Positions 1 through 10,250 of a DNA stretch of 64,000 nucleotides are shown here, piece by piece. Position numbers and translations under genes: made by a program. Origin of the DNA: Lucinisca nassula. Lineage: Eukaryota > Mollusca > Bivalvia > Lucinida > Lucinidae. The number at the start of each line of letters is the position of its first letter. Position 1 is the first letter of the stretch. A model generated the notes under the pieces. It was not told the origin of the DNA. It ran no database searches and saw nothing but the letters and a program-made list of their open reading frames with translations. The stretch spans positions 150,783,092 to 150,847,091 of the forward strand of contig OY757011.1 in the NCBI GenBank assembly GCA_963580285.1. Reading direction: 5' to 3'.

Positions 1-1040
1 TGGTCACCTGACATGGCCTTAACTGTTGACTGGGCAGTAAAACCAAAACACCACTGCTTTAACAAATTAAATATCACAGTTTCACTCATCTTCTTGTGAA
101 TTAATATTCTCTTGGAAATAATTCAATTTTAACAAGTTGATGGTTTATCATATAAACAAAAGAACAAGCAAAAGTGTCGTAAGCAGAGAGAGAGATGCAG
201 AGGGGGGTTACAATGAGAAGCAAAGGTTTTGGAAGGGGTATTGAAAATATGGAGAGGAAGAGCAAGAGAAAGTAATGAGAGAGGAAGAAGCAGGGCCTTC
301 ATGGGATGTTTAAGGGAGGCAGACTGGGTCGGAGAGAAATAGGAAAACTTCAGTGACTCGTACTCGTGTTTCATGACTGAGTCGAGCCTGTTTTTAGTCT
401 CTATGGAATTAATATATTCAATATAATTTTGTAATATTTTTCTAGGAATGTGTGTAGTATGCACTCGCTAGAAGTGCATCGTGAGACGATTATAAAGGGT
501 TCACAAACATGTTTTTCTTATGCAATTTATTCCATGTGTAAATGATTATCACCTCTTTGAATCTGAGAGGAAAGTTCCGCTTGTGTAAACATAGGTCGGT
601 TGATAGAACTGCTGCTGCTCATGTGCCAGTGTGTGTTTAAACTAAAAAATGCAATGCGCTGTCAATAAGAAATATACCGATATCAGACGTGGTGTCACAG
701 CTAATGATTTTCCATGGATTGATTGTGCAAATGAAACAAAACGGCCTTGTATTTACACGAGCAGTAACAACTTCTGTAAATGATATAAAAAGGTGTGCCC
801 AACCTGTCAGAATGTCTTGGTCTGTGAAAGAAACTTTAGATTTTGCAATATTCTCCAAATAATCAGGGCCTTTCCTGACTGTTGCAGAGGCATGTGACTT
901 GTTGGAGAAGTCGGCGGACGGCCAGGTCTAAAACTTTCCCATTGTGATGTATGGGCTAAGAGTATTAAAAGCAAGAAACTAGAAAATTGACGATTCAGAT
1001 TTTCTGAATGGAGTTTAATTTACAATTTTTATGCTTCCCA
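1..1040. other. A/T-rich sequence, no recognised gene
   Basis: I see no exon pair, RNA gene or recognisable repeat here. The longest open frame (minus strand, 129-464, 111 codons) is low-complexity Leu/Ser/His-rich and has no domain I recognise. I treat the stretch as non-coding flank. Confidence 0.4.
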
Positions 1041-1044
1041 AAGA

Positions 1045-1380
1045 ATTTCGAGGGAGCATATAGTCGCCGCTTCGTCCGTGCCTCCATCCTTCTCTTTCTC
1101 AGAAACTACTGGTCGGATTTCAATGAAATTCATGGGAATATTAAGTATCGAAGGTGGATGCGCATATCACCTGCTTGTTTTGGTTCGATGATTTTTCCAA
1201 CAGTTATGGCCCTTTTATGAATTCTGCATGAATATATAGGGTACTGTTCGTGTCCACACAAATTCTCAGCAACTACTGCAGAAATTCAACGAAACTTCAA
1301 TGGAATCTTAAGCAGCAATAGGGGATGCGCATATTATCCGTGCTATCTGGTTAGATGATTTGTCACATTTTTAGAAAAAC
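1045..1380. repeat. degenerate tandem/dispersed repeat
   Basis: Two diverged half-units can be aligned. 'GAAACTACTGG.. ATTTCAATGAAA..TCATGGGAAT.TTAAG' recurs as 'GCAACTACTGC..AAATTCAACGAAACTTCAATGG', followed in each by 'GGATGCGCATAT'. A short 'TCGTCCGTGCC' stretch at 1071-1084 is a decayed form of the GTCC microsatellite that marks the hairpin end of composite elements elsewhere. I read this as an old, eroded composite element. Confidence 0.45.
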
Positions 1381-1598
1381 TTCGTCATCACTCTGGTGCC
1401 TACGTTTATTGATGGATTGTAATATAACTTCACAGAAATGTTGGGTATCATAATATCTTGAGCATGTTCAACTCTCAGGGCCTTGGGCTCAAGGTCAAGG
1501 TCACTGTGGCTATTTTTAGAAAAACTTTGTTTTCGCTCTAGTGCCTACATTTATTGATGGATTTTAATATAATTTCACACAAATGTTGAGTATGATAA
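1381..1598. repeat. old host repeat, segment 1 (split by later insertions)
   Basis: Units contain 'TTTGTCATCACTCTGGTGCCTAC', 'TTTATTGATGGATT.TAATATAA.TTCACA' and 'CAAGGTCAAGGTCACTGTGG'. The same sequence resumes at 2381-2437 and again at 5456-5725. Joining the three segments restores a continuous repeat, which shows that the elements at 1599-2380 and 2438-5455 are insertions. Confidence 0.7.
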
Positions 1599-2380
1599 TT
1601 ATACCCCCAGTATACAGAGTATACTGGGGGTATATAGTTTTCGTCCTGCCGTTCGTCCGTGTGTCCGTCCGTCCCTCCGTTAACATTTTGGTTAAAGTTT
1701 TACGTCAAAGTTTCTAAGAGATTGTATCTTCTGAACCTTTTGATAGATTTAGTTGATACTTATACTGAAGTTACATACTGGTCCAAAGATTTCATTGATG
1801 CATGTCCCACCCCCCACAGTGACCTTGCGGTCAAGGTACCATACTTAGAAATTTTATGTTTGGTTAAAGTTTAACGTCAGTTTTATGTCAAAGTTTCTAA
1901 GAGATTGTATCTTCTGAACCCTTTGATAGATTTAGTTGATACTTACATTGAAGTTACATACTGGTCTAAATATTTCATTCATGCATGTCCCAACCCCCAC
2001 AGTTACCTTGAGGTCAAGGTCACAGACTTAGAAATTTTACATTTGGTTGAAGTTTTATGACAAAGTTTATAGATCCCTGTATGTCCTAAACTCAAAGACA
2101 AATCCAATTGATACTTTCATTGATCTTGCATACCAGTCCAAATATTTCATTGATGCATACCCAACCCTGCTGCTTCAGTGAAATTGATTGCCCCACCCCT
2201 TCAGTAACTTTGATGCCCTCAATCCCTTGGTCCATATAGAAATTTTATCTTTGGTTTAGCTTTTACAAGCACATTTATAGATTCTTATAGCTTCCATATT
2301 ACATACAATTAAGCTCTAAGGATATATTAGAGGGTGGCGCTGGCCGGGGGTATACGTGACCCACTGGTCACTTTCTCTAG
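1599..2380 (+). mobile_element. composite hairpin/tandem element, small type
   Basis: The left end is a hairpin (CCCCCAGTATAC / GTATACTGGGGG, about 1603-1633). Directly inside it lies a GTCC-type microsatellite (1645-1680). The body has about three diverged units near 190 bp: the first two run from about 1683 and 1861 and share 'AAGAGATTGTATCTTCTGAACC', and the third is more diverged. The right end has 'GGGGGTATAC', an inverted match to the left arm, then a small stem GTGACC/GGTCAC (about 2357-2372). The flanks are the old host repeat, which reads continuously if this segment is removed. It has no coding capacity. The architecture resembles bivalve pearl/HINE elements; that assignment is inferred. 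Confidence 0.65.
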
Positions 2381-2437
2381 TATCTCCAGCAAGTTCAGCT
2401 TTCAGGGTCCTGGGCTCAAGGTCAAGGTGGCTTTTTT

Positions 2438-2471
2438 AGCTCACCTGAGCACGAAGTGCTCAAGGTGAGCT
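2438..2471 (+). other. HT left-end hairpin
   Basis: AGCTCACCTGAGCAC and GTGCTCAAGGTGAGCT form a stem with one bulge around a tiny loop. The hairpin abuts the T run of the target on its outer side and the GTCC microsatellite on its inner side. Equivalent hairpins lie at 12670-12703 (-), 28459-28490, 28846-28877, 39516-39545 (-) and 40960-40990 (-). Confidence 0.75.
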
Positions 2472-2559
2472 TTTGGGATCGGTCTTTGTCCTCCGTCCGT
2501 CGTCCGTGCGTCCGTCGTCAACTTTTGCTTTAAACAACTTCTTCTACAAAACTGCTGGA

Positions 2560-4262
2560 CATATTTTGATCTAATTTCAAAGGAATGCTCCTTGGGTGAT
2601 CCTCTACCAAAATTGCTCAAACTGTTCTGCTCGGGTGAACAAGATGGCCGCCAGAGCTAAAAATAGAAAAACCTTTAAACGACTTCTCCTGCTTAACCAG
2701 TGGATGGATTTTGAATTTATTTCACAGGAATGTTCCTTGGATGCCCTTCTACCAAAATTGCTCAAACAGTTCCGCTTGGGTGAACAAAATGGCCGCCAGA
2801 GCTAAAAATAGAAAAACCTTTAAACGACTTCTTCTCCTTAACCAGTGGATGGATTTTGAAATTATTGCACAGGAATGTTCCTTGGGAGCCCCTCTACTAA
2901 AATTGCTCAAACCGTTCCGCTCGGGTGAACAAAATGGCCGCCAGAGCTAAAAATAGAAAAAACTTTAAAGGACTTCTTCTCCTTAATCAGTGGATGGATT
3001 TCGAAATTACTTCACAGGAATGTTCCTTGGGTGACCCTCTACCAAAATTGCTCAAACTGTTCCGCTCGGATGAACAAAATGGCCGCCAGAGCTAAAAATA
3101 GAAAAACCTTTAAACGACTTCTTCTCCTTAACCAGTGGATGGATTTTGAAATTATTGCACAGGAATGTTCCTTGGGTGCCCCTCTACTAAAATTGCTCAA
3201 ACCGTTCCGCTCGAGTGAACAAAATGGCTGCCAGAGCTAAAAATAGAAAAACCTTTAAACGACTTCTTCTCCGTAACCAGTGGATGGATTTTGAAATTAT
3301 TGCACAGGAATGTTCCTTGGGAGCCCCTCTACTAAAATTGCTCAAACCGTTCCGCTCGGGTGAACAAAATGGCCGCCAGAGCTAAAAATAGAAAAAACTT
3401 TAAAGGACTTCTTCTCCTTAATCAGTGGATGGATTTCGAAATTACTTCACAGGAATGTTCCTTGGGTGACCCTCTACCAAAATTGCTCAAACTGTTCCGC
3501 TCGGGTGAACAAAATGGCCGCCAGAGCTAAAAATAGAAAAACCTTTAAAGGACTTCTTCTCCTTAACCAGTGGATGGATTTCGAAATTACTTCACAGGAA
3601 TGTTCCTTAGGTGACCCTCTGCCAAAATTGCTCTTACCATTCCGCTCCAGTGAACAAAATGGCACCCAGAGCTAAAAATAGAAAAACCTTTAAAGGACTT
3701 CTTCTCCTTAATCAGTGGATGGATTTTGAAATTACTTCACAGGAATGTTCCTTGGATGACCCTCTACCAAAATTGCTCAAACCGTTCCGCTCGGGTGAAC
3801 AAGATGGCCGCCAGAGCTAAAAATAGAATAACGTTTAAACGGCTTTTTCTCCTTAACCAGTGGATGGATTTTGAAATTATTTCAAAGGAATGTTCCTTGT
3901 GTGACCCTCTACCAGAATTGCTCAAACCGTTCTGCTTGGGTGAACAAAATGGCCGCCAGAGCTAAAAATAGAAAAACCTTTAAACGACTTCTTCTCCTTA
4001 ACCAGTGGATGGATTTTGAAATTATTTCACAGGAATGTTCCTTTGGTGAATCTCATCAAAAAATGCTCATACCGTTCCGCTTGGGCGAACAAAATGGCCG
4101 CCAGAGCTAAAAATAGAAAAACTTTTAAACGCTTTCTTCTCCTTAACCAGTGGATGGATTTTGAAATTATTTCACAGGAATGTTTGTTTGGTGTCCCTAT
4201 ACCAAAATTGCTCATACTGTTCAGCTCGGGCGAACAAAATGGCCACCAGAGCTTCTCCTGCT
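2560..4262 (+). repeat. tandem array, 12 units of exactly 145 bp
   Basis: The marker ATGGC of each unit falls at 2644, 2789, 2934, 3079, 3224, 3369, 3514, 3659, 3804, 3949, 4094 and 4239. All eleven intervals are 145 bp, so I see no indel over 1.6 kb although units differ by substitutions. Each unit carries AAAATGGCCGCCAGAGC, then A-rich sequence, then 'CTTCTCCTTAACCAGTGG' and 'CACAGGAATGTTCCTTGG'. Because 145 is not a multiple of three, the frame shifts at each unit, and the apparent 60-105 codon frames are by-products. Substitution patterns suggest higher-order sub-blocks: units near 2880 and 3320 are nearly identical, as are those near 3030 and 3470. Confidence 0.9.
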
Positions 4263-5300
4263 TAACCAGTGGATGGATTATAAGCCCTTGGGCAAAAAAC
4301 GGCCCCGCCCCAGGGCCCACTGGTTTTACATAGGCTTATATAGGGAAAACCTTTAAAAATCTTCTTGTCTGAAACCAGAAGGCCCAGGCCTTTGATATTT
4401 GGTATTTAGCTTTGTCTAGTTGATCGCTACCAAGATTGTTCAAATTATAGCCCTGGTGCCAAAAACAGCCCCACCCTGGGGCCCACTGGTTTTACATAGG
4501 CTTATATATGGAAAACCTTTAAAAATCTTCTTGTCTGAAACCAGAAGACCCAGGTCTTTGATATTTGGTATGAAGCTTCTTCTAGTGGACCTCTACCAAG
4601 ATTGTTCAAATTATAGCCCTGGGGCCAAAACTGGCCCCGCCCCGGGGCCCACTGGTTTTACATAGGCTTATATTGGGAAAACCTTTAAAAATCTTCTTGT
4701 CTGAAACCAGAAGGCCCAGGTCTTTGATATTTGGTAAGTAGCTTCGTCAAGTGGACCGTTACCAAGATTGTTCAAATTATAGCCCTTGGGCCAAAAAATG
4801 CCCCCGGGCCAGGGCCCACTGGTTTTACACAGGCTTTTATAGGGAAACCTTTAAAAATCTTCTCGTCTGAAACCAGAAGGCCCAGGTCTTTGATATTTGG
4901 TATGAAGCGTCATCTAGTGAACCTCTACCAAGATTGTTGAAATTATAGCCCTGGGGCCAAATATGTCGCCGCCCAGAGACCCTTTGGTTTTACATAGACT
5001 TATAAAGGGAAATTTTTAAAAATCTTCTTCTCTGAAACTGCAAGGCCCAGGTCTTTGATATTTGGTATGGAGCTTCATCTAGTGGACCTCTACCAAGTTT
5101 GTTAAAATTATAGCCCTGGGGCCACAAATGCCCCCCACCCCGGGGCCCTTTGGTTTTACAGAGACTTATATAGCCTGGTGCATAGACTTATGTAGGGAAT
5201 ATCTTTATAAAAATCTTCTTCTCTGAAACAGCAAGGCCCAGGTCTTTGATATTTGGTGTGTAGCGTCATCTAGTGGACCTTTGCCAAGATTGTTCAAATT
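4263..5300 (+). repeat. tandem array, ~166 bp units
   Basis: The marker GGTTTTACA occurs at 4322, 4488, 4654, 4821, 4986 and 5152, giving intervals of 165-167 bp. Each unit contains a GC-rich block (GGGGCCAAAA...GGGGCCCACTGG), 'CTTATATAGGGAAAACCTTT', 'TCTTCTTGTCTGAAACCAGA' and 'CTTTGATATTTGGTATGAAG'. The last part at 5160-5300 is diverged. The same unit family makes up the reverse-oriented element at 10254-13560. Confidence 0.85.
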
Positions 5301-5420
5301 ATAGCCTTTGTTTTTGTTTTGTATGAAGCTTCACCTTTAAGACCTCCCTCAACATTATGCACATTAAAGCCCTTCGGCCAATAATGGCCCTCCCTGGGGC
5401 CCACTTGTTACACTATGGAT

Positions 5421-5455
5421 CAGGTGAGCGATCCAGGGCCATCATGGCCCTCTTG
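5421..5455 (+). other. HT right-end hairpin
   Basis: CAGGTGAGCGATCCA is followed by the perfect palindrome GGGCCAT-C-ATGGCCC (5436-5450) and TCTTG. The same end appears at 10254-10288 (-), 10731-10764 (-), 26717-26750, 37193-37227 and 38064-38098 (-) with different but mutually complementary stem bases. Confidence 0.75.
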
Positions 5456-6600
5456 TTTAGAAAAAAACTTTGTCATCACTCTGGTGTCATCATTTGCTGA
5501 TGGATTTTAATATAACTTCACACAAATGTTGGGTATAATATCTCGATAAAGTTCAACTTTCAGGATCCTGGGGTCAAGGTCACTGTGGTTATTTTTAGAA
5601 AAAAAAACTGTCATCGGTCTAGTGCCTACATTTATTGATGGATTTTAATATAATTTCACACAATTGTTGGGTATGATAATATCTCGAGCAAGTTTGACTT
5701 CAGGGCCCTGGGCTCATTAATGTAGCTAAACTACCACCCAGGACCTTGGGGTATGGTATCTTACCTGAAGCACTTCCTTTCATTTATTCCAACTTTTGTG
5801 TTGCTGATGTTTGTATGACAGTGCCATCAGGCAAGTTAATCTGTCCACTGACAGGTTTTGTTATACTCCATTTTTGAAGTACAGTGAGTCTACACAGTAT
5901 ACCGCTCTTTAACTTGGATAATGTTTCCTGTTCCAACAATTGCACCTTCGTACATTGATAGACAGCCATTAGAGACAGTGCAGAGTGCAAGAACTGTAAC
6001 TCTATCACAAGCAGTTAGAGTTATTTCCCTTCCTAATTTGTGCAATAGTAAGCTTGTCCAGAGCATAACAAAGATAAATAAATGAAACTTGCTACACTGA
6101 TAGAGGGCCATAATGCAAGAACCATAACCCTGTCAGCAGTATTTACGGAGTTACTTCCCTTCTTAATTTTTGCTAAAAGCATATCTCTGAAAGTATAGAA
6201 GGGAATTAATTGAAACTTGACAGATGACCATCAGAGAAAGTGCAGAGTGCAGGCTAGGGTCTGTCCATCCATCTGGAGTTACCTCCCTTAAATATTTCTG
6301 GATGCATGCTGTGTGTTTTTTCATGATTTTTGCATCCTTTGTTGAAAATCACTGGAGAACACAAAACTGAGTTTCTTAGTCTCATGGTTTAAGAGTCACA
6401 GTCCTTACAGGGAGAGGGCCTTATATTTCTCATTATTTTTGCAGTATTTGTTAAAAATCACTTACTAGAGAACACAAAATTGAGTTTGTTAGTCTATATA
6501 TGGTTCAAGAGTAATTGACCTTGCAGGCAGAGGGCCATTATATTTCTCATTATTTTTGGATTCTTTGTGAACTAATTTAATATGGTAGATGGGAATTCTT
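5456..6600. repeat. old host repeat resumes, then degenerate ~180 bp repeats
   Basis: 5456-5725 continues the repeat interrupted at 2437. From 5780 to about 6300 there are diverged units sharing 'CAGAGTGCA.GAACTGTAACTCT' and 'GAGTTA.TTCCCTTC.TAATTT'. From 6340 to 6560 two copies of 'AATCACT..AGAGAACACAAAA.TGAGTTT.TTAGTCT' occur. No coding signal is visible; the 60-75 codon minus-strand frames here lie inside these repeats. Confidence 0.5.
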
Positions 6601-6852
6601 GTTGTTTTATTGTGTAAAATTTTTTAATAATAGCTGCTGAACAGAGGGTGTCTGATCTGGGGCTACATTTTTTCACAGTGACCCATTCCATTAGACACTG
6701 TGTACGCACCAAGCTAAATTAGTCTGCTTTTTGTTTACAAACCTGCCGAGATGGTTTGCATCTTGGTCAGAGTTATGACTTTTATGTTTAATTTTGTTAA
6801 TCTTAATTACTTCTGTGTGCAGTTGAGCAGGAACGTGACCAAATAGAGGTTC

Positions 6853-7120
6853 GGGCCCAGTTCTTCAAAAACAACATTGTTAATTAACATATTAAAACTT
6901 GAAACATTTAATATGGCAAATATGCTAATGTTTTTGTCGAAAAATGTGAGTCGCTTTTGCATTTGCAACAGCTAATCACATTTTTCCATCAAAAATACCA
7001 CAGGTTTATTTTTCTTGCTAGAACAGTTAAAATTTTAATTACTATATAAGTTGTTCAGCTAACATTTTAACCACTATATAATTAGTTGTTCAGCTAATGA
7101 TGCTTTTGAGAAACTGGGCT
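6853..7120. mobile_element. MITE-E copy, diverged
   Basis: The ends GGGCCCAGTTCTTCAAAA (left) and TTTTGAGAAACTGGGCT (right) are imperfect inverted repeats of the GGGCCAGTTGTTCAAA family. The centre keeps the remains of the family palindrome (GAAAAATGTGAG..GCTTTTGCATTTGC, about 6940-6995). It is non-coding. Confidence 0.6.
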
Positions 7121-7311
7121 ATGGACTTTAGAAAAGAATAGATCTCTTTTAGGGAGCAGCTGGCAGTGATGCAGGTGTATTTATTCTTAAATGCAATATA
7201 GCTGAAGTGTGAACAGTGAAGATTCTGATGAGCCTGTGGGATGTTTGGGTTGCCCAAAGGTGTTCTGTATCTTTTGTCACTGGGATGTCCAACTGATTGG
7301 CTTACATTTGC

Positions 7312-8036
7312 TAGTGATGTTTGGTATTATCGGTATATCGTGATACAGTTCAGAAAAAAATCATACCACAATACGGTCTGCCAATACCGATATTTTCTTG
7401 TTCTTGGTTTTCATCCATTTTTTATATTTTTTTTCGTAACTGATCGGTAAATAACAAGAATCATTCCCGTGGCAAAATTTAGTAATTTAATTGATTCCCA
7501 CCCTTTAAGTATAAGCTGGTCATAGTGTAGGCCGAGCTAGGATTTCGGTGAACCACGCGGCTGTTGTTGTATACGCCGTTTTATTGTAAGCCGCCCAGCA
7601 TTTACAATTTAGCTTAACCGAAGAAACCATAACAAACTTTACCATGGTCAACTAACACCGTCGTTTAAAATCAAAAAGGAAAAGCCAATATCTTTTGCAA
7701 CACCTGAAATGTTGCTAGATGACAGTCACAACAGTCACAAATACATTGAGGCTGAGGCCATCAATTTAAATCATCATTTTATTGCATTTTCAGGTATTAT
7801 CTTTCTTTCCCCTCATAACATTGGGACCATTATAATAAGTACCTTTGTTTTGTAAGTGCATGCACAGAAATAGGTTAAATGATATATACCAATGAAAACT
7901 TTCTTTTCCCCATATATAATGGGCTTTTCCAGTGTGTCTCAGATTGCTACATAATATATCATGATACATGTTATGATACGCAGTAACCATATCGCAATAT
8001 ATCGTGACACGAAAATTCTGACAATACCCATCCCTA
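7312..8036. mobile_element. hAT-like non-autonomous DNA transposon
   Basis: The element is bounded by a perfect 8 bp direct repeat ACATTTGC (7304-7311 and 8037-8044), the target-duplication length typical of hAT transposons. The left end reads TAGTGATG...GGTATTATCGGTATATCGTG. The right end reads CACGAAAATTCTGACAATACCCATCCCTA, giving inverted termini of the type TAGGGATGGGTATT. The interior holds no transposase frame; the longest frame (7790-8125, minus) shows no hAT dimerisation motif. I therefore call it a deletion derivative or large MITE. Confidence 0.75.
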
Positions 8037-8328
8037 ACATTTGCGCAAGGCTCACTATCTTTGCAGGGATAAGGGTAGAGGGGGGAATGTTTTTTTATTT
8101 CTTCAGTTTCTTTCTGTTCATTCATTTTCCTCTTTCTTACCTGCCCCTCTCATATTCTTTTCTCTGGGAGATGACACAAAATGACCCAGTGTTGACATGT
8201 CGTTAAAACACGAAAAAATCACATGAGCCTGTGTGAGCTTCATCAAGCAAAAATGTCTTTTTATCCCACAGCTTCAAGAACAAGTGCACTGGTAGTCGCA
8301 TGCACTGGTAGAAATCATTATAATAAAA

Positions 8329-8443
8329 CATTTGTTGCCCTTATGTGAGGGGAGCATGATGATTTGTTCACCCCGAGCAGGTAATATATTACCTGCTGGG
8401 GTGACCAAATTGTCGTATTCCCCTCACACAAGGGAAACAAATG
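8329..8443. mobile_element. fold-back MITE (110 bp hairpin)
   Basis: CATTTGTTGCCCTTATGTGA...CACCCCGAGCAGGTAATAT folds onto ATTACCTGCTGGGGTGACCA...CTCACACAAGGGAAACAAATG with few mismatches. The two open frames crossing it on opposite strands are products of the symmetry. Confidence 0.7.
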
Positions 8444-9306
8444 CAGTGATGTCAGAGGGGTGGGTATGTTATAGGGGGAGAGGTTTTGTAAACCTGCACA
8501 TGGCAAGTTCTAGACCAATCAGAATTCTTGAAAAGCTAATGAATATTAATGAGATATAATAATTGCTTTTTGATGCAGCTCATTGTGGTAAGGCAAAGCT
8601 TAAAAGGGTCTTTGAGAACATGCTCAAAGACCCTGTTTTGCTAGGCACGGCTTATGTATATGCAAGCTTTTTCGAATCTTCACTGATTACCTTTGCAGTA
8701 TGGCAGATATTTTTTATTGTGTCAGCTCAGTGTTACGTTGCCTCCTAACGTGATTTTGCCTCCTTATGTTAATTCTCTATTAAAGAAATTCTTTAAATCA
8801 GCGAAAAGTTCGCTTGTGTATGATAAATGCCTTCTTACAGTTTCAGTGGTAATGCTGTTTTTGCCGGCCTAGACATGAGAAGTTAACCCTTTCACATTGG
8901 TTGACTCTTTCAGCCTCAGTAGCTCAGTTTGATGCCCAACAGACCGGTGATCAGCATTCTTTTGTGGAGATGGATGATGAAAGATTATGAAATCTTTTCT
9001 AAAGGTCATTCTCTACTTTATGCTGATGCAAGAAAGGTGGTGAAAGAATGTGGCCACTTATATATAAACCTCCCAAAGCAAATGTTGTTAGGCTCAAAAT
9101 GACTGTGTTTACAGGGCCATTTTACTCCAAACCTTACCAAATCTTCCAGCTGTGAATATGGACACATCCGTTCTTGTAAATAATAAAATAGTTTGCAGAT
9201 GACAGTGTAAATCCAGATGAAACTGCTTATTGTGAGCAGTCTGGTCTGGATTTTCACTGGTTGCATAGTTGTGGGTACAAGTCTACATACATGTAGTTGA
9301 AAGTAT
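8444..9306. other. non-coding; one small hairpin
   Basis: Apart from a short stem AGGGTCTTTGAG/CTCAAAGACCCT (about 8607-8634), I see nothing recognisable. Frames here are below 90 codons and show no domain. Confidence 0.4.
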
Positions 9307-9478
9307 TAACCCTTAAGATGCCGTCTGTTTATGTTGTCTGCAAACTTTTCAAACATATTTTTGCATGCAGTGTTCTGAAAGGAGCAGTCTGATCTGGGCC
9401 CACTGTTTGCAACACTGACTTTTAAAGCAACCAGCAGACAACAAAACAGATGACGATTGTTGTGATTGGCTTCTTAAC
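9307..9478. mobile_element. MITE-C copy
   Basis: It begins TTAACCCTTAAGATGCCGTC and ends with AACAGATGACGATTGTTGTG.TTGGCTTCTTAACCC. Its internal block TGATCTGGGCCCACTGTTTGC is shared with the other MITE families of this window. It abuts the MITE-A copy at 9474, sharing the TTAACCC terminus. Confidence 0.55.
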
Positions 9479-9674
9479 CCTTATCCCGCTGTTCACAATA
9501 ACCCCTACGTTTGCAAACAGTGTAGATCCAGATCAGATGGCCTCTGAAGAAGCCATCAGATCAGGATCTACCCTGACATTCAGTTTGTGAATTTGCAGGG
9601 AATAAATTACATAATCTGATTGGCTCAAATTCAGAAATGGGTGTCACTGAAATTATTCAGCAGGTAAAGGTTAA
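9474..9674. mobile_element. MITE-A copy
   Basis: It begins TTAACCCTTATCCCGCTG. Its centre is the imperfect palindrome of AACAGTGTAGATCCAGATC / GATC..GGATCTA, and it ends at GCAGGTAAAGGTTAA. Similar copies are at 41829-42041, 47199-47411 and 53329-53541. TTAA at both termini suggests TTAA-targeted (piggyBac-type) mobilisation, which is inference. Confidence 0.6.
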
Positions 9675-9695
9675 AGGGAATGGATGCATGTAGCA

Positions 9696-10080
9696 TATTT
9701 TCTTGCACACCAGACAATGAAATCCGTGATTTTACCCTGGGATAGAAATTTATGTTCTGACCCTGGTGTTCCGACCCAGGCAACTAACAAAAATGCGCTT
9801 CAATTCTATTCAACTGCCGGAACTATTTCCGCACTACTTTTATTTTGTAAAAATAAACATGTGCGAGCTGTCAAAACTAACCGGAGGTGTTGTGCAAGAG
9901 AGAATCAAATATGGGGTTCTGTTGTAGATGGGCGTTTCCAACCCTCGGGATGAGCGTGCTAAGCGGAACCTCGGCGTAGCCTCGGTTCCGCTCAGTACGG
10001 TCATCCCTCGGGTTGGAAACGCTCATCTACAACAGAACCCCATGTCAGATTCTTATATTCTGCCATGTTTTGAAATGGAG
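9696..10080. mobile_element. fold-back element with ~130 bp hairpin
   Basis: The arm GGGGTTCTGTTGTAGATG starts at 9913, and its reverse complement CATCTACAACAGAACCCC ends at 10041. The arms continue through CGTTTCCAACCCTCGGGATGA and an inner stem AGCGGAAC/GTTCCGCT. The left shoulder 9696-9770 (TCTTGCACACCAGACAATGA...TATGTTCTGACCCTGG) recurs at 51124-51190 without the hairpin, so the element has a modular left end. Confidence 0.65.
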
Positions 10081-10184
10081 AAAACTTTTGTGATTGTCTA
10101 CTGATTCTTTCCTGTAACCGGATTTCTACACTCATTTCCTTCATCTAATTCAAAAAGCAGAGTTGTCAGTTTTTGTCTATTGTG

Positions 10185-10250
10185 CTTTGGTTTTACTGCT
10201 TCTCTTATTTTGAGCCAGTTGTTAATCAGAGGTGGGTGAAAACTATAGAA
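10185..10250 (-). mobile_element. SINE-1 tail fragment
   Basis: GGTTTTAC..CTTCTCTTATTTTGAGCCAGTTG, followed by TTAATCAGAGGTGGGTGAAAAC, matches the 3' half of SINE-1 in reverse orientation (compare 52930-52995). It is cut off just before the HT element end at 10254. Confidence 0.5.

Larger units (their letters stand above)
2438..5455 (+). mobile_element. composite hairpin/tandem (HT) element, complete copy
   Basis: The order of parts is: a left hairpin at 2438-2471, a GTCC-like microsatellite at about 2490-2520, a 145 bp array at 2560-4262, a 166 bp array at 4263-5300, and a right-end hairpin at 5421-5455. Both ends carry GCTCACCTGA in inverted orientation. The left flank is '...GTGGCTTTTTT' and the right flank is 'TTTAGAAAAAAACTTTG'. 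Removing the element restores the flanking repeat ('GGCTATTTTTAGAAAAACTTTG'). There is no transposase or Rep/helicase frame, so it must be non-autonomous. Insertion next to a T run fits Helentron/HINE behaviour (established for that group; its application here is inference). A short TTTAG at both sides could alternatively be a target duplication. Confidence 0.75.

Noticed and set aside
129..464. 111-codon minus-strand frame
   Set aside because: Low-complexity Leu/Ser/His sequence with no domain and no support from neighbouring exons.
2596..4333. Series of 60-105 codon frames reading ...KMAARAKNRKTFKRLLLLNQW...
   Set aside because: They are one 145 bp unit read through and overlap each other in shifted frames. 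The unit length is not a multiple of three and units carry in-frame stops, so a repeat protein is not supported.
5784..6111. Two overlapping minus-strand frames (73-74 codons)
   Set aside because: They lie in diverged repeat units, overlap in different frames, and show no domain.
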